Counted from the stretch's first letter, positions 1 to 11,156 are shown. The stretch: 64,000 bases of DNA from Heterohyrax brucei (GCA_028571685.1 CM053141.1:130786833-130850832); one strand, 5' to 3'. Program-made: numbers and translations. The notes: generated from the letters alone by a model not told the origin.

Positions 1-66
1 TATTCTGTAATTACTGAACTACTATATTGTTTTGAATCTAGGTTATACAAATTTCTTTTAAAAAAT

Positions 67-941
67 GTAGTGAATACCAGCTGAGTTAGTCCAACAAAAC
101 AGATGCAGTGCTGGAAGTGCTCAGTTGTCGATACCAAGTAATTTAGAAGACAGCTACCTGGCCAATCCTCTGGAAGCATCCAATATTTATTCCTATTCCA
201 AAGAAAGGTAATCCAAGAAAAATGCAGAAATTATCAAACAATATCATTCATATTACACACAGGGAAAATTTAGCTAAAGAGCATCAAAAGTTGTTCTAGC
301 AGTATAAAGATAAAGGACAGAAATTCAAGCCAGATTTAGAAGAGGAAGTGGAACCAGGAATAGCATTGCTAGTATCAGATGGATCCTGGCTGAAAAAGCA
401 AAGAGTACCAGAAAGATGTTTACCTGTGTTTTATTAACTATGCAAAAGACATTTGACTGTGTGGATCACAACAAACTATGGATAACAGTGTAAAGAATGG
501 GAAGTCCAGAACACTTAATTGTACTGATATGGAATATGTACATAGGTGAAATAGCTGAAGAAGTAGTTGTTCCAACAGAACAAAGGGATACTTCATGGTT
601 TAAAGTCAGAAAGAGTGTTCAGCAGGGTTGCACCCTTTAACCATACTTACTCAATCTGTATGCTGTACATGTAACCTGAGAAGCTGGACTGTATGAAGAA
701 TAAGACATCAAGATTGGAGGAAGACTCATTAACATCCTCTGTTTTCAGGTGATACAACTTTGTTGGAAACAAAGAGAACTGGGAGGATTGGAAGCAGTGG
801 TGAAAGTCAAAGACTACATACAGCCTTGAGTATGGATTACATCTCAAAGAAAACAAATACCCTCACAACTGGACCAATAAGTAACATCATGATAAACAGA
901 AAATAAGTTGAAGTTGTAAAAGATGCCATTTTACTTGGAAC
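67..941 (+). mobile_element. RTE-class LINE, part 1 (interrupted)
   Basis: A 5'-truncated plus-strand RTE LINE of the afrotherian type (RTE1_LA-like, from memory). The stretch corresponds to the middle and 3' part of the reverse transcriptase. Recognisable blocks include 'gatgcagtgctggaagtgct' near 101 and 'tgtgtggatcacaacaaact' near 457. Stops and frameshifts are frequent, so no protein is made. The element is cut at 941 by a solo LTR and resumes at 1574. Six other RTE copies in the window share these blocks, which supports the call independently of memory. Confidence 0.9.
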
Positions 942-1573
942 TGTAACCAGAAACCCTGTCACAACTTTGTGCTGCCCATCACCCCAAAGCCAGACATAGA
1001 GACGGGAGGCACTGTATTTTACTTAGATGGCCAGTGACCTAAGATGGTGGGGTTAGCACCCTAAAAACCATCTGAACATTTCTTCTCAAGCCAGGGGGTT
1101 TTATAGGAAGAAGGAAGAAGGGTTAGAGAAAAAAAGGGGGTGTTATTCAGATGACCGGAGGGAGTCATTAGTCATGAAGTAGGTTGTCCAGGAACTGTGA
1201 TGTTACCTGAGGAGTGGTCTCAGGCCCCTGGACAAGGTCTGGAGTTACAAGGTGAGTGATGTCACCTGGGCAGTATCTTAACTTCTCATCTCAAGCTGGA
1301 GGGTTTGGGGTTTGTTGGTTACAAGGGTGTGTCACCGTGTAAGCCAGACTCAAGGAGGGGAGAGGAACTGTGATACTAGCTTTGTGGTGGTCTGTGTGGT
1401 CTGTAGCTTTCTCAGTTCCCTGTACCAAGTAGATGATGTCATCTGGCTAAGGTCCCTGGGCAAGATCTGAAATAAACCTCACAGTCTCCAGGTTAGTCAT
1501 TGTAAGTTTTCTTGTAAGCCTGAGAGATCAGGCAAGGATTTTTAACCCATATATTAAATTATTAACCCTTTCA
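942..1573 (+). mobile_element. Solo LTR inserted in the RTE LINE
   Basis: A 632-bp block begins TG ('tgtaaccag', 942) and ends CA ('ccctttca', 1573). It is flanked by the same four bases GAAC at 938-941 and 1574-1577, and the RTE sequence continues without loss on both sides. An AATAAA lies at 1471-1476 on the plus strand, where an LTR polyadenylation signal would be, which sets the orientation. A phrase of the type 'cctgg(a/g)caag(g/a)tctg' occurs twice (about 1217 and 1456), so the LTR holds a partial internal duplication. No internal retroviral region is present. A 4-bp duplication is typical of class I (gammaretrovirus-like) ERVs; the class is inferred and I do not recognise the family. 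Confidence 0.85.
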
Positions 1574-2156
1574 GAACCATAATCAGTACACATGGAAGCA
1601 GCAATCAAGAAGTCAAAAGATGCATTGCAGTGAGCAGATCTGCTGCAGAAGACCTCTTTCAAGTTTTGAAAAGCAAAGATTTCACAAGGAAGACTCAGGT
1701 GCACCTGAGACCCAAGCCACTGTGTTTTCAATCACCTCATATGCGTGTGAAAGCTGGGCAATGAATAAGGAAGTTTGAAGAAGAATTGACATCTTTCAGT
1801 TGTGGTGTGGCAAAGAATATGGACTATATTATACACTACCAAGAAAATGAAGAAATCTGTCCTGGAAGATGTATAGCCAGAATGCTCCTTAGAAGCAAGG
1901 ATGCTAAGACTTTATCTCCCATACTTCAGACATGTTACAGGAGGGAACTAGTGCCTGGAAAAGGCCATCATGCTTGTTAAAGGAGATGGTCAGCGAAAAA
2001 AAGAGAAGGACACTCAATGAGAAAGACTGACAGAGTGGCTCCAACCATAGGCTCCAACATAACAATGACTGTGAGAACAGCACTGGACTGGGCCATATTT
2101 TGCTCTGTGGTTCATCGGGTCACATGAGTTGGAATCACAATGCCTGACAACAGTAG
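1574..2156 (+). mobile_element. RTE-class LINE, part 2 (3' end)
   Basis: This is the continuation of the RTE copy that starts at 67, running to the family 3' end ('gcctgacaacagtag'). The segment matches the RTE C-terminal coding region and short 3' UTR seen in other copies (for example the reverse complement of 43495-44050). Reading frames here, such as 1786-1980, are decayed. Confidence 0.9.
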
Positions 2157-2478
2157 TTATGAAGAAGCATGCCTTCTCTGAGATTCCATATTGAAAACCA
2201 TGATTGATCAGACTGATTTGGTGATCCTTGCATATTCCCATGAAACCAGAGTCCTCTCTTAATCTCTTTGTGTAGGCTTAAGAATGTTAGAAATGTGTCA
2301 TCAGTATTGAACTTTTCCATGAACTTGATAGATAGAAGCATTCATACCATGAGCTCTCGCTTCTGGATAATGTGGAGATACACTATTATATCAACAGCTG
2401 TCTAGAACAAAAATCAGTGAAGTACACCTTGATAGATAGGAGTGCGAAGATATTAAGGGGACTATATAAGGTGAAAAA
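2157..2478. other. No feature recognised
   Basis: Unassigned sequence between the RTE 3' end and a SINE head. The short minus-strand reading frames here overlap the RTE and show no protein-like features. Confidence 0.5.
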
Positions 2479-2555
2479 GAGCCCTGGTGGCTCAGTGGTT
2501 AAGGTACCTACAGTTACTATGGGTCAGAACCAATTCGAGGACCCAAGATAAGGAC
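2479..2555 (+). mobile_element. AfroSINE head fragment
   Basis: The tRNA-like head 'gagccctggtggctcagtgg' is followed by 'ttaaggtacc'. The rest of the SINE is diverged or missing after about 2555. Confidence 0.6.
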
Positions 2556-3044
2556 GTGAGGCAAGGGATCCTGGTTAGTTTCTTCAGAGACTTGCCTTTG
2601 CAACACTTGTTCTGAGGTTTTCTATAGAGTCTACTAAGATGAAAGTGAAGTTCTTATTCTCACAAAGAATGGACATACTATATATTCAAAACTAAGAACA
2701 AATAGGATAGGTAAACTACTTATTTTTGTGAATATCCAATGATGTAAAATTCTAGTATATAAGGTGATATATTACACAGAACTTTTCTGCCTGTATACAT
2801 TTCTGTGTTAGATATCAATGCTCTCTTTGTTAATGTAATTATTGCTTATATTTGGCATACTTAACATATGAATCACTGTTTTTAAGGAGAAATCTGATGT
2901 TTTTATGCATATTGCTTTAAAATATTTGAGGCTTGCCATTCTTCTCCAATTTTTCTAGGTATAATTTTAATATCAGGAATATTTTAGAATAGGGTGTCAT
3001 TTTTTAATCAACACTATGTAATGACTTCAATTTCATATTGCCAG
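2556..3044. other. AT-rich, no feature recognised
   Basis: AT-rich sequence without a repeat I can name and without a convincing reading frame. Confidence 0.5.
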
Positions 3045-3072
3045 CCAGCCAAGTGCCGTTGAGTCAGATCTT
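3045..3072 (-). mobile_element. Orphan AfroSINE 3' tail
   Basis: Only the 3' tail motif is present, read on the minus strand: 'ccaagtgccgttgagtcaga' is the reverse complement of the usual 'gactcgacggcacttggc'. No SINE body flanks it. Confidence 0.55.
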
Positions 3073-3589
3073 TAAAACTGCACACTCTACTATTCACACT
3101 TGAACTGCTTGTCACTTTCTGCAAAGTTTGTGTGGACTACTCTCTGTCCACTGCAAAGTTGTGATTCTGCATATTGTAGAAAAGAAAAACAGAACTAAAT
3201 AAAATGGAAATACCTCCTGGATTGATCTAGTGGTTTCACATCAGTGAGAAAATTCTATAGTATGCAAAAATTGTTACAGAATTTTTATGTTAGATTAGAG
3301 TTAAAGGCTAATATAGTAATTTCCTTAATTTACAGATGATGTAATTAAGGCATAAAAATATTATGAAAGTCATTTGGAATATCACATTAGCTTGAGTGAG
3401 AGTATAAAGTAACAATTTAGCCTGCTTACTGATATGCAGATGTTCTTCCCTCTCTGACCAAGGCTGGCTCATTTTGAATTCTCCTGACTATTCCCACCAG
3501 AGTCTTCACTGGGACTTGCAAGTTTCATATCACCAAAGAAACACTTTTTGACCTTGCACTGCAAGCAAACAAACTTTATATATGTAGAT
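3073..3589. other. No feature recognised
   Basis: Unassigned AT-rich sequence. The region around 3300-3400 is weakly reminiscent of a decayed MIR on the minus strand, but not enough to call. Confidence 0.4.
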
Positions 3590-3660
3590 GTATATATATA
3601 TATGCACACACAAACACACACACACATATATGTACACACACACACATATATATATATATA
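3590..3660. repeat. Compound (TA)n/(CA)n microsatellite
   Basis: About 70 bp of alternating TA and CA/CACA dinucleotide runs, ending in a pure TA run at 3646-3660. A 74-codon minus-strand frame across it (3576-3800) is a product of the repeat. Confidence 0.95.
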
Positions 3661-3993
3661 ATTTGAATGAGTAGATAATCCCTTTTCAGATCATTCTTTC
3701 TGATGGTACTAAAGGGCCAAAAAATAGTCACAGTTAATATAGTAGGAATGTTTTGATCTTTCTCAATAGGATAGTATTTGTAGTTTGATTTTAAAAGCAT
3801 TATTAAAAAATGTAGTTTGGCTCAAAAGTATTATCTAAAAATGACACTTATTTTAACCAAAAAGATGCATGTACATTCTCCAATCTTTTGATGTTAATTC
3901 AAGTCCTCTTACTAAAGTCTGAGAAGTGGGCTTACATCTTTGTACAAACCATGATACTGATAATTTTGTTTGAGTTTCTCTAATGTAGACTGA
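3661..3993. other. No feature recognised
   Basis: Unassigned AT-rich sequence between the microsatellite and a SINE. Confidence 0.5.
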
Positions 3994-4197
3994 AGGAGCC
4001 TGGTGGTGTAATGGTTAAGCACTCAGCTGCTATCCAAGAGATTGGTGATTTCAACCCACCAGATGATTTACCAAGAAAAAGACATAGCAATCTACTTCCA
4101 TCAAGATTATAGCCTAAAATCCCTCTGAGGCCAATCTACTCTGTCACACATGATCACTAGGGCTTGAATTCTACTAAACAACACCTAACAACAACAA
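3994..4197 (+). mobile_element. AfroSINE, variant with 'gatctacttcc' body
   Basis: The head 'ggagcctggtggtgtaatgg' is followed by a body with 'agcaatctacttccatcaag'. The tail 'acaacacctaacaacaaca' resembles the RTE 3' end. This variant, with an RTE-like tail, differs from the commoner 'gggcagttctactctgtcc' AfroSINE elsewhere in the window. Mobilisation by RTE through the shared tail is an inference. Confidence 0.75.
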
Positions 4198-4325
4198 TGT
4201 GGAGTAAAAAGAAATTTGAGGTCTACTAAGTACAGAATCCTAGAGTTTTGTCAGTTTCTCCCGAATTTCAATACCTTTCTGACTTTTGCCAAATTTACTG
4301 ACATTTTGTGACACATTTGTCTTAG

Positions 4326-4580
4326 TGCCGTAGTCATCTAGTGCTGCTGTAAGAGAAATACCACAAGTGGATGGCTGTAACAAACAGAAATTTATTTTCT
4401 CACAGATAAGCAGAGTAAAAGTCCAAATTCAGGGCATCAGGCCCGGGGAAAGTCTTTTTCTGTTCTCCATCTTCCCCTGAAGTAGGAGCTTCGAAGGTGC
4501 AGGGACCCTGGGTCCAAAGGACTAGCTCTGCCCCCTCCACTGTTTTCTTGGTGGTAATGTGGTCCCTGTGCCTCAGAATC
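4326..4580 (-). mobile_element. MaLR-type LTR, 3' part, minus strand (left arm of a fold-back pair)
   Basis: Read on the minus strand this ends '...gcagcactagatgactacgg', with 'aaataaatttctgtttgtta' upstream. Both match the 3' end of the LTR at 22653-23176. The same LTR end appears again on the plus strand at 4581-4760, so the two LTR 3' ends point outward from a shared centre. A 107-codon minus-strand frame (4400-4723) spans both arms and is not a gene. Confidence 0.75.
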
Positions 4581-4760
4581 TTCAAGTCCAGGAGAAGACT
4601 GATGGCGAGGACCTTCCACCAGAGCCAACAGAGAAAGACTTTCCCTGGAGCAGATGCCTGAATTTGAACTTCTAGCCTACTTTTCTGCAAGAAAATAAAC
4701 ATCTCTTTGTTATAGGCTTCCACTTGTGGCAGTGCTATTATAGGAGAACTAGATGATTCA
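4581..4760 (+). mobile_element. MaLR-type LTR, 3' part, plus strand (right arm)
   Basis: Plus-strand LTR 3' portion with 'agaaaataaacatctctttg' (AATAAA at 4694-4699) and the terminal 'actagatgattca'. It mirrors the left arm. Unlike the larger structure at 20704-23176, I see no matching 5-bp target duplication outside 4326 and 4760. Confidence 0.7.
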
Positions 4761-5519
4761 GATGATAAAGATGCTTCTGTTTTTATGCTAAATTAATAGA
4801 CACATAAAAAATGAATCAAATTCAGAATATAGGACTAAAGATAAATTTTTAAATGAAGATATGTCTGTTAATTATATATGAAATTTAAACTGTGATATTG
4901 TACTTGACATGGTAATGTGCAGACCATTCTGACATCAAGTTAATTTTGACTTTTTTAAACTGAATACCAACAAATAACTCACAAAATACCCTGACTCAAA
5001 ACATTTGCAATCAAGCCCCAAATTCACTTTGCCATAAGAGATTGGGCAATACCAGAATTCTGCACACCTCTTCTAGTTGATTCAAATTTGGTCCTTTAAT
5101 TTAATCTTAGTTTTAGTCATTTCATTTAATGTATTGTTGTTTTTGGCAAGCCTTGTTTTCTTTGACTGATACATAGTCTGTTTCCACTGTGAAAAGCTAG
5201 AGAATGACCATGCCAATAACAGTCTGTTTTATGATTTAAAATCTGCACAAGCCAACAGTCCCTCACAAGGGTGGGCTGCCCACAGTGGACTCATGAAAAG
5301 TTTATAGAATTGGGCATTTCTGCCCTAGAGGTGTCTTGCTGGGAGCATAACGCCTCATCAAGTCAACTTGTAATTAGCACCAGGGCAGAGTTAAATGGAG
5401 CTTTTCACAGAAAGGTCTGTGTAAAACCAGACTCTAAGGGAGCTTAAAAATTGTTTTATTTCTCCTTCTTCCAGTGTCCAAAAATCAGGGGTCTCTTTGC
5501 ATTTTTCCACTTGTGTTTT
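4761..5519. other. No feature recognised
   Basis: Unassigned sequence, no reading frame or repeat I can support. Confidence 0.5.
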
Positions 5520-5685
5520 TGGTGCAGTAGAATGACCTCAGGACTGGGGTTACAGACCTGAGGTTTAGCTCTGTTCCTTCCTGTCTCTATCTTTTAACAA
5601 TACTTAAATTCTTTAGTTTCCCTTTCTGTGAGATGATAGCTGGGTCAAATGATTTCTAAGGTTTGTCTGACTCTACAAATCAACA
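5520..5685 (+). mobile_element. MIR3/THER-type SINE, old
   Basis: Ordered blocks of a MIR-family SINE are readable on the plus strand: 'acctgaggtttagctctgtt', then 'tagtttccctttctgtgaga', then 'caaatgatttctaaggt'. The last corresponds to the 'ggactaaatgatctctaaggtc' region of MIR3. Confidence 0.65.
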
Positions 5686-6679
5686 TACAGCTCCCTCCCA
5701 GTTTGAAATCAAACTCCTAAAAAAAGCAGATAAATTCTGTTGCTCTTTGAACACAGTGGCTTGGAAAGCAAGTGCCTGTGAAATTATTAAAAAATAAAAT
5801 AAATTCTCCCACATATTGAATCCATTGAGCTTGCTGTACTAGACTTGGTTGTGTTATCTTGACCTTTAACTTAAGACCAGGTGGAGAGTCAGCTAATAAT
5901 AGATCATCTGTGTGAGAACTTGATTTTGGCTTGGCTGGGAACTGATTGAGTAAAGCAATTCACAAAGATTTGAAAACTTGCTCCATATATTCTTCTGAAA
6001 CTACGTGGATGGCATTGAACACACAGCCCAATGTTCACAAAACTATTCTGAACTGACTATCCTAAAGACTTCTGATGTGAAAAGTTGTCTGTGTCATAGC
6101 CAGTTTCCTTACCCCTTGGCTTCTAGATTATGTGAAAAGCTTATATGTGTATAAGAGATGAATGATGCCGATAACTATAATATGGTAAAAAACCATCTAG
6201 ATTTTTTGAAGGTCTTCTGATTGTGCTGTGTTGGTAGTACCCTAATTCCCAAGTGCTTCGCTATTAAGTTAAACTTGGAGTGAGCTCCCTGTACTGAGAA
6301 GCATTATCCGCTAACTGATCTATCAGTACTGAACAATAACCTGTTTAGGGAAGAAGAGACACATCACTTGGTTTACGGTGTAATAAAACTTGCTCCTTTC
6401 ACAGTACTCAGCATTCATTCATAGTGCATGGGTCACAGCTAGGTGAAAAATGGGACTTCTGTGTCTCCTCCTTCCAGGATAGCATGAAAGATTCCCAGAC
6501 TGTCTCTTAAATTATGAGTCACAGGCTAAATGATGAAGCCATGAAGTCATGGTTTAGTATTGCTCTTGGAAAATAAACATAGTCACAGGGAGAGCAAAAG
6601 GAAAGATTAGATGTCTCCGAGATTGAAGGCTTGCTATTGACAGCCAAATGATGTTTTAATTATGTAAATTAAATCTCAC
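5686..6679. other. No feature recognised
   Basis: About 1 kb of unassigned sequence. No long reading frame, no tandem repeat and no recognisable transposon. Confidence 0.5.
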
Positions 6680-6990
6680 TACTAGTCTTTTTAAATCATT
6701 CAATAGTTTCTCATCTCACACTACATAAATCTCATGAGACGTTGCAGAACTCGCTTGACCCTCCTAAAGTGATTATTTTCTCTTGTCATTCTCATCCTCA
6801 CTCACTAAGCTTTAGGCACTCTTGCCCATTTTAGCACACAGAGAACACACTATGATCTTTCTGACCATGGAGCCAAGCACTAGTTCCATTTGCCAAAAAC
6901 ACATTTCCTAAAGATTTTACTATGGCTAAGCCTCCTTCTGCTGATTCAGGGTTTAGGTTAAATACCACTGATTAGGAACAGTGTCCATTT
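6680..6990 (+). mobile_element. L2 LINE fragment, old
   Basis: A decayed L2 3' segment on the plus strand. Readable blocks are 'atagtttctcatctcacact', 'tcactcactaagctttaggc' and 'tgattcagggtttaggttaa'. They follow the order of the usual L2 3' region. Confidence 0.55.
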
Positions 6991-7057
6991 TAATGTACAA
7001 CTCCAGTCATTGTTATGCTACCTTGATTTTTTTTCTATAGAGCAGATACTGAAAAAA

Positions 7058-7139
7058 ACTAAACCTGTTATGGTCTAGGTAATTCTAACTCATGGCCACC
7101 GCATGTGTTTCAGAGGTAGACTCTACTCTGTGGGGTTTT
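7058..7139 (-). mobile_element. AfroSINE fragment, second subtype
   Basis: The minus-strand tail and body of the second AfroSINE subtype are seen: 'aaacctgttatggtctaggt' followed by 'ctcatggccaccgcatgtgt'. It ends where a plus-strand SINE begins at 7141. Confidence 0.65.
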
Positions 7140-7140
7140 C

Positions 7141-7294
7141 GGAAACCCTGGTAGTGTAGTGGTTAAGTGCTATGGCTCCTAACCAGAAAGTTGGTAGTTC
7201 ACATCTGCCAGAAACTCCTTGGAAACTCTGGGGCAGTTTTACTCTGTCTGTAGGACTGCTATGAGTTGGAATTAACTTGACAGGAGTGGGTTTG
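7141..7294 (+). mobile_element. AfroSINE
   Basis: A near full-length copy with head 'ggaaaccctggtagtgtagt', middle 'ctggggcagttttactctgt' and tail 'cttgacaggagtgggtttg'. Confidence 0.9.
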
Positions 7295-7337
7295 CTTCTC
7301 TCTCTTTTGGTTTCTATAGGGTATTAGGTGGCTGTGA

Positions 7338-7355
7338 TCTCTCTCTCTCTCTCTT
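7338..7355 (+). repeat. (CT)n microsatellite
   Basis: A short CT dinucleotide run next to the polyT-like 3' end of a minus-strand L1. Confidence 0.8.
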
Positions 7356-8117
7356 TTTTAAATTTTTATTGTGATTAAGTGAAAGTATACAATTCCAATC
7401 AATTTTGCTTGCCCGCCTGTCTGCATCTCCATCTGCTGTCCTCAACCAATGACAGCACATTCCTCCTTTTCACTCTATGACATACTTTTAAGGAGCACCT
7501 GTTCCCTCCTTTCCATTCTCTTCTCTCCCACCTAGAAAGAAGCCAGTAGGACAGGGTCGTCTAAATGTATTATAACACCATAAAGTACACACACAGTATG
7601 GTCACACTGTGTCCCCAAGTCCAGTCCATTCTTGTCTGAGAAGTTGATCTCAGTAATGGTTTCCAGTCAGGGTCAGCAGCATGTCCAGATCCATGTTCCC
7701 AGGGGACCCTCCAGGCTGTTAGACCCTGAATTCTGGTCTTTTAGTAGGATTCTTGAACTGCACACCTCTTTTTCTTGTGTTGCCTCAGGCACTCTACATT
7801 GTGTCCCCCTTCACTGCTGCCTTTGGTGGTGGCCAGGCACCATCTGGTTCTTCTGGTCTCATGTTCCTACAGTTTCCCATTCACATGGGTCCTTCTGGCT
7901 CCTGGCTTTTTTTCCCTTGTGTCTTTATTGTTCTCAGTCATCATCTGTTCTAGATGGGTTAGGGCCACTTGGTGTACTTCTGATGGCAGATGGCTACCTT
8001 TTAAGACCCCAGGTGCCACTCACCAATACGGGGTGCAGAAGACCTTCTTGGCAAAAGACTAATTATGCTAGTTGACCTCAATGTCCCCTGAAAACATGGT
8101 CCTTTCCTCTGAGGTAC
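7356..8117 (-). mobile_element. L1 3' UTR (afrotherian type)
   Basis: Minus-strand L1 3' UTR. The plus strand starts with the reverse complement of an A-rich tail ('tttttaaatttttattgtga') and then shows blocks also found at 13332, 31548 and 61879: 'gacagcacattcctcctttt', 'tggtcacactgtgtccccaa', 'gccaggcaccatctggttct' and 'cttttaagaccccaggtgcc'. Reading frames here of up to 147 codons (7632-8075) run antisense to this UTR and are not genes. Confidence 0.8.
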
Positions 8118-8187
8118 CTCAAAATGGATTAGAAATGTCAACCTTTTGGTGAGTAACCCAGTGTTTAACCATTCGTGCCACTCAAGG
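8118..8187 (-). mobile_element. AfroSINE head fragment, second subtype
   Basis: The reverse-complement 5' half is present: 'caaccttttggtgagtaacc', then 'gtttaaccattcgtgccact'. The body and tail are absent. Confidence 0.65.
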
Positions 8188-8682
8188 ATATTACTCTGTA
8201 CTATTTCCTTGTTTATTTTTATTTTTTATTGTATGTATCTCCCACAAGAATGTCGTAGTTTAATAATGTAGTAATTCCTCAATACATACATGTTAAATAA
8301 ACAACTCAATGAATATATTAAATTTAAATTTTAAGTGGTTTTTGGTCCACAATTTTTTTTCAAAATGTTTTTTAGTGAAAGTCTTTGTTTTATTGTTATT
8401 AGCAAATATGATTATTGATAAAGTGTTAGAACTCTGGAAAAGCCGTATAAAGAATGAACTTTCCTCTTATTATTTCATGCAGGAAATAATGACCCTAATT
8501 CAACTATGTTTAAACTTAAGATTTTCCTTTTATCTTTATTTAAATTTAAAGTGACAGTATGGTTACAGATTTTATCCAGCCGTTTTAGAAGTGGTAATTT
8601 CATTTTGTTCCATCTTCTTGGGTTTTGAAGGGGGAAAAAAAGTCATGAGTGGCTGCTAATCCAATTTCTAATGTTTTTCTTT
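8188..8682. other. AT-rich, no feature recognised
   Basis: Strongly AT-rich stretch. The 81-codon frame at 8309-8554 is low complexity (Leu/Phe/Asn) and has no support as a gene. Confidence 0.5.
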
Positions 8683-9005
8683 TAATTTTTAGTAAGCTTT
8701 TATTTGTAAATAACTTCGAATTTATAGAAGAATTGTAGAAATGCTATAGAGTGTCCATGCATACCACAATTGTTTCTCTATTAATAAAATCTCACATTAG
8801 TATAATGTGTTTGTTATAATTAGTGGAAAATAGTATACATTACTGTTAACTAAAGTCCATGCATTATTCAGATTTTCTTACTTTACCTAAAATTATATTT
8901 CTATTATAGGTTCCCATCTAAGATACCACACTACATTTAATTGTCATATCTCTTTAGTTTCCTCTTGGCTATAACCGTTTTTGAAACTTTTCTTGTGGTT
9001 TTACT
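8683..9005 (-). mobile_element. Old L1 (L1M-type) fragment
   Basis: Ordered blocks 'tctcacattagtataatgtg', 'taactaaagtccatgcatta' and 'gttcccatctaagatacca' match an old mammalian L1 segment. The same segment occurs at 48888-49440 in the same orientation, with 'catgccacgttacgtttagt' at the equivalent place. The minus orientation is from memory of the family. Confidence 0.7.
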
Positions 9006-9019
9006 GAAAAAAGGGATAC

Positions 9020-9540
9020 ACAGATAAATGAGACATAATAGAAATGCCAGGTAAATATAATCAACTGTTTTTTGACAAAGGCACAAAGGCAACTCATTAG
9101 ATATAGTGTAAGGTTTTCAACAACTAGTGCTGGAACAAGTAGACACTAAAAACAAAAACTCTGCACAAATTACCACCTTATAAGAAATGAACTCAGATGT
9201 ACATTGACCTAAACGTAGAATGCAAAACTTTAAAACCTCTATAAAAAAAAGAAAATATACATGAAGTTGGAAATGATGATGAAGTTTTAAATAACCAAAT
9301 ACAAAATCTATTTAAAAAATAGTAAATTGATTTTATTAAAATTATGAAACTCTACTCTGTAAAAGACACTGCTAATAAAAGGAAAAGACAAGATTCAGAC
9401 TAGGAGAAAGTATAAAAATATGTGCCTGATAAAAGACCTGTGTCTGCAAACTCAGCAGTAAGAACTAGAAAAAAAAAAAGCAGTTTAAAAATAGATGAAA
9501 AATTTGACACCTTATTCTATTATTTACCAGAGATGTATCT
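9020..9540 (+). mobile_element. Old L1 ORF2 C-terminal fragment
   Basis: Decayed plus-strand L1 ORF2 sequence is recognisable from 'caactgttttttgacaaagg', 'agtgctggaacaagtagaca', 'ttgacctaaacgtagaatgc' and 'actaggagaaagtataaaaa'. Multiple stops in every frame. Confidence 0.75.
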
Positions 9541-9581
9541 GTTATATTGAGTGCATGTAATATTACACAGTCTTGAAGTTA

Positions 9582-11156
9582 TGTTGTTAGTTGTTGCATT
9601 GTTAGATACTTCTGACTTATAGCAACACTGTGTATAGCATAATGAAACAATGGACAGTCAACACTGGCTTCACAATCCTTGTTGTGCTTGAGCCCACTTT
9701 TGCAGCCACTGTGTCAGTCCATCTGGTTGAGGATCTTCCTACTTCTCCATGACCTCTACTTTGCCAAGCACAGTGCCCTTCTCCAGGGTCTCGTCTCTCC
9801 TGATAAGTCCAAAGTAGGTGAGAAAAAGCCTCTCCATCCTTGATTCTATGGAATGTTCTGCTGTACCTCTTTCAAGATAAATGTGTTCTTTGGGCAGTCC
9901 ATGGTATGACTATTTAATACACTTAACCAACATCATAATTCAAAGGTGCCAATTCTGCCTTATTCGTTGTCCAGCTTTCATATGTATATGAAGTGATTGA
10001 AAATACCGTGGCTTGGGTCAGTCACACCTTAGTGCTCAAAATGATGTCTTTGCTTTTTAACAATTTGAAAAGGTTTTTTGCAGTAGATTTGCCCAGGGCA
10101 GTGAGTCGTTTGAGTTCTTGACTGCTGCTTCCTCAGGCATTGATTATGGATCCAAGTAAAGTGGAATCCTTGACAACTTCAACCTTTTTCTCTTTATCAT
10201 GATACTGCTTATTCATCCACCTGCAACGATTTTGTTTTCTTTATGTTGAGGTACAATCCATACTGAAGGCTTTGATCTTCATCAGTAAGTGCCTTCTGAC
10301 CTCTTTGCTTTGAGTAAGCAAGGCGCTGTCATCTACATTTGCTGGTTGTTAATGAGTCTTCTCCAATCCTGATGCCAGGTTTGTTTTCATATAGTCCAGC
10401 TTCTCTGATTATTTGCGAAGTATACAAGATTGAATAAGTATGGTGAAAGGATAAAACCAAGTGCATACCTTTCCTGACATTGAACTACACAGTGTCCCCT
10501 TGTTCAGTTTGAACAACTGCCTTTTGGTCTATGCATAGGTTCCTTGTGAGCAAAATGAAATGTCTTAGATTTCTCATTCTTTGCAATCGTATCTATAACT
10601 TGTTATGATCCACACAGTCAGATTACTTTGCCTAGTCAATAAAACACAGATAAACGTCTTTCTGATATTCTCTTTTAGCCAGTGATCCATCTGACATCAG
10701 CATTGCTATTTTTCATCTCATGTCCTCCTCTGAATCTGACTTGAATTTCTGGCAGTGCCCTGTCAGTGTACTGCTGCAAATGTTTTTGAATGATCTTCAG
10801 CAAAATTTTACCTGCATGCAGTATTAATGACGCTGTTCAATAATTTTGGCGTTCTGTTGAATCATCCTTTTTTGGAATGAGCATTAATTATGTATCTCTT
10901 CTGATCAGTTGGCCAAATGACTATCTTCCAAATTTCTTGGAGTAGATGAGTGAGTACTTCCAGTGCTGCATCTGTTTTCAGAAACATCTCAGTTGGTATT
11001 CTGTCAATTCCTGCAGTGCTGTCTTATTCAAAAGGGCCACTACTACTGTGCTTCAGCTTACTAATGCCTAAAATATCGATCTTATGTGGACTATTATTTC
11101 ATTTCGCTAATTTCCAATTTTCGTATGTTTTGTATATTCCATGTTCTGATTACTAA
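9582..11156 (-). mobile_element. RTE-class LINE with internal deletion
   Basis: A minus-strand RTE copy. The 3' end lies at the left ('gttgttagttgttgcattgt'). The reverse transcriptase region runs to about 11020, and then sequence from the endonuclease region follows directly ('cagcttactaatgcctaaaa', 11049). The join at about 11020 therefore skips the part between the two domains, which I estimate at over 1 kb from memory of the family. The antisense of the usual 'YADD/FADD' block lies near 10300 but the frame is broken. Confidence 0.88.

Noticed and set aside
1786..1980. 64-codon plus-strand frame with a basic C-terminus
   Set aside because: It is the decayed 3' coding part of an RTE LINE.
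4400..4723. 107-codon minus-strand frame
   Set aside because: It spans the centre of the fold-back LTR pair; LTR sequence, not a gene.
7632..8075. 147-codon plus-strand reading frame, with two more overlapping frames
   Set aside because: It runs antisense through an L1 3' UTR that recurs elsewhere in the window; the protein is low complexity with no domain.
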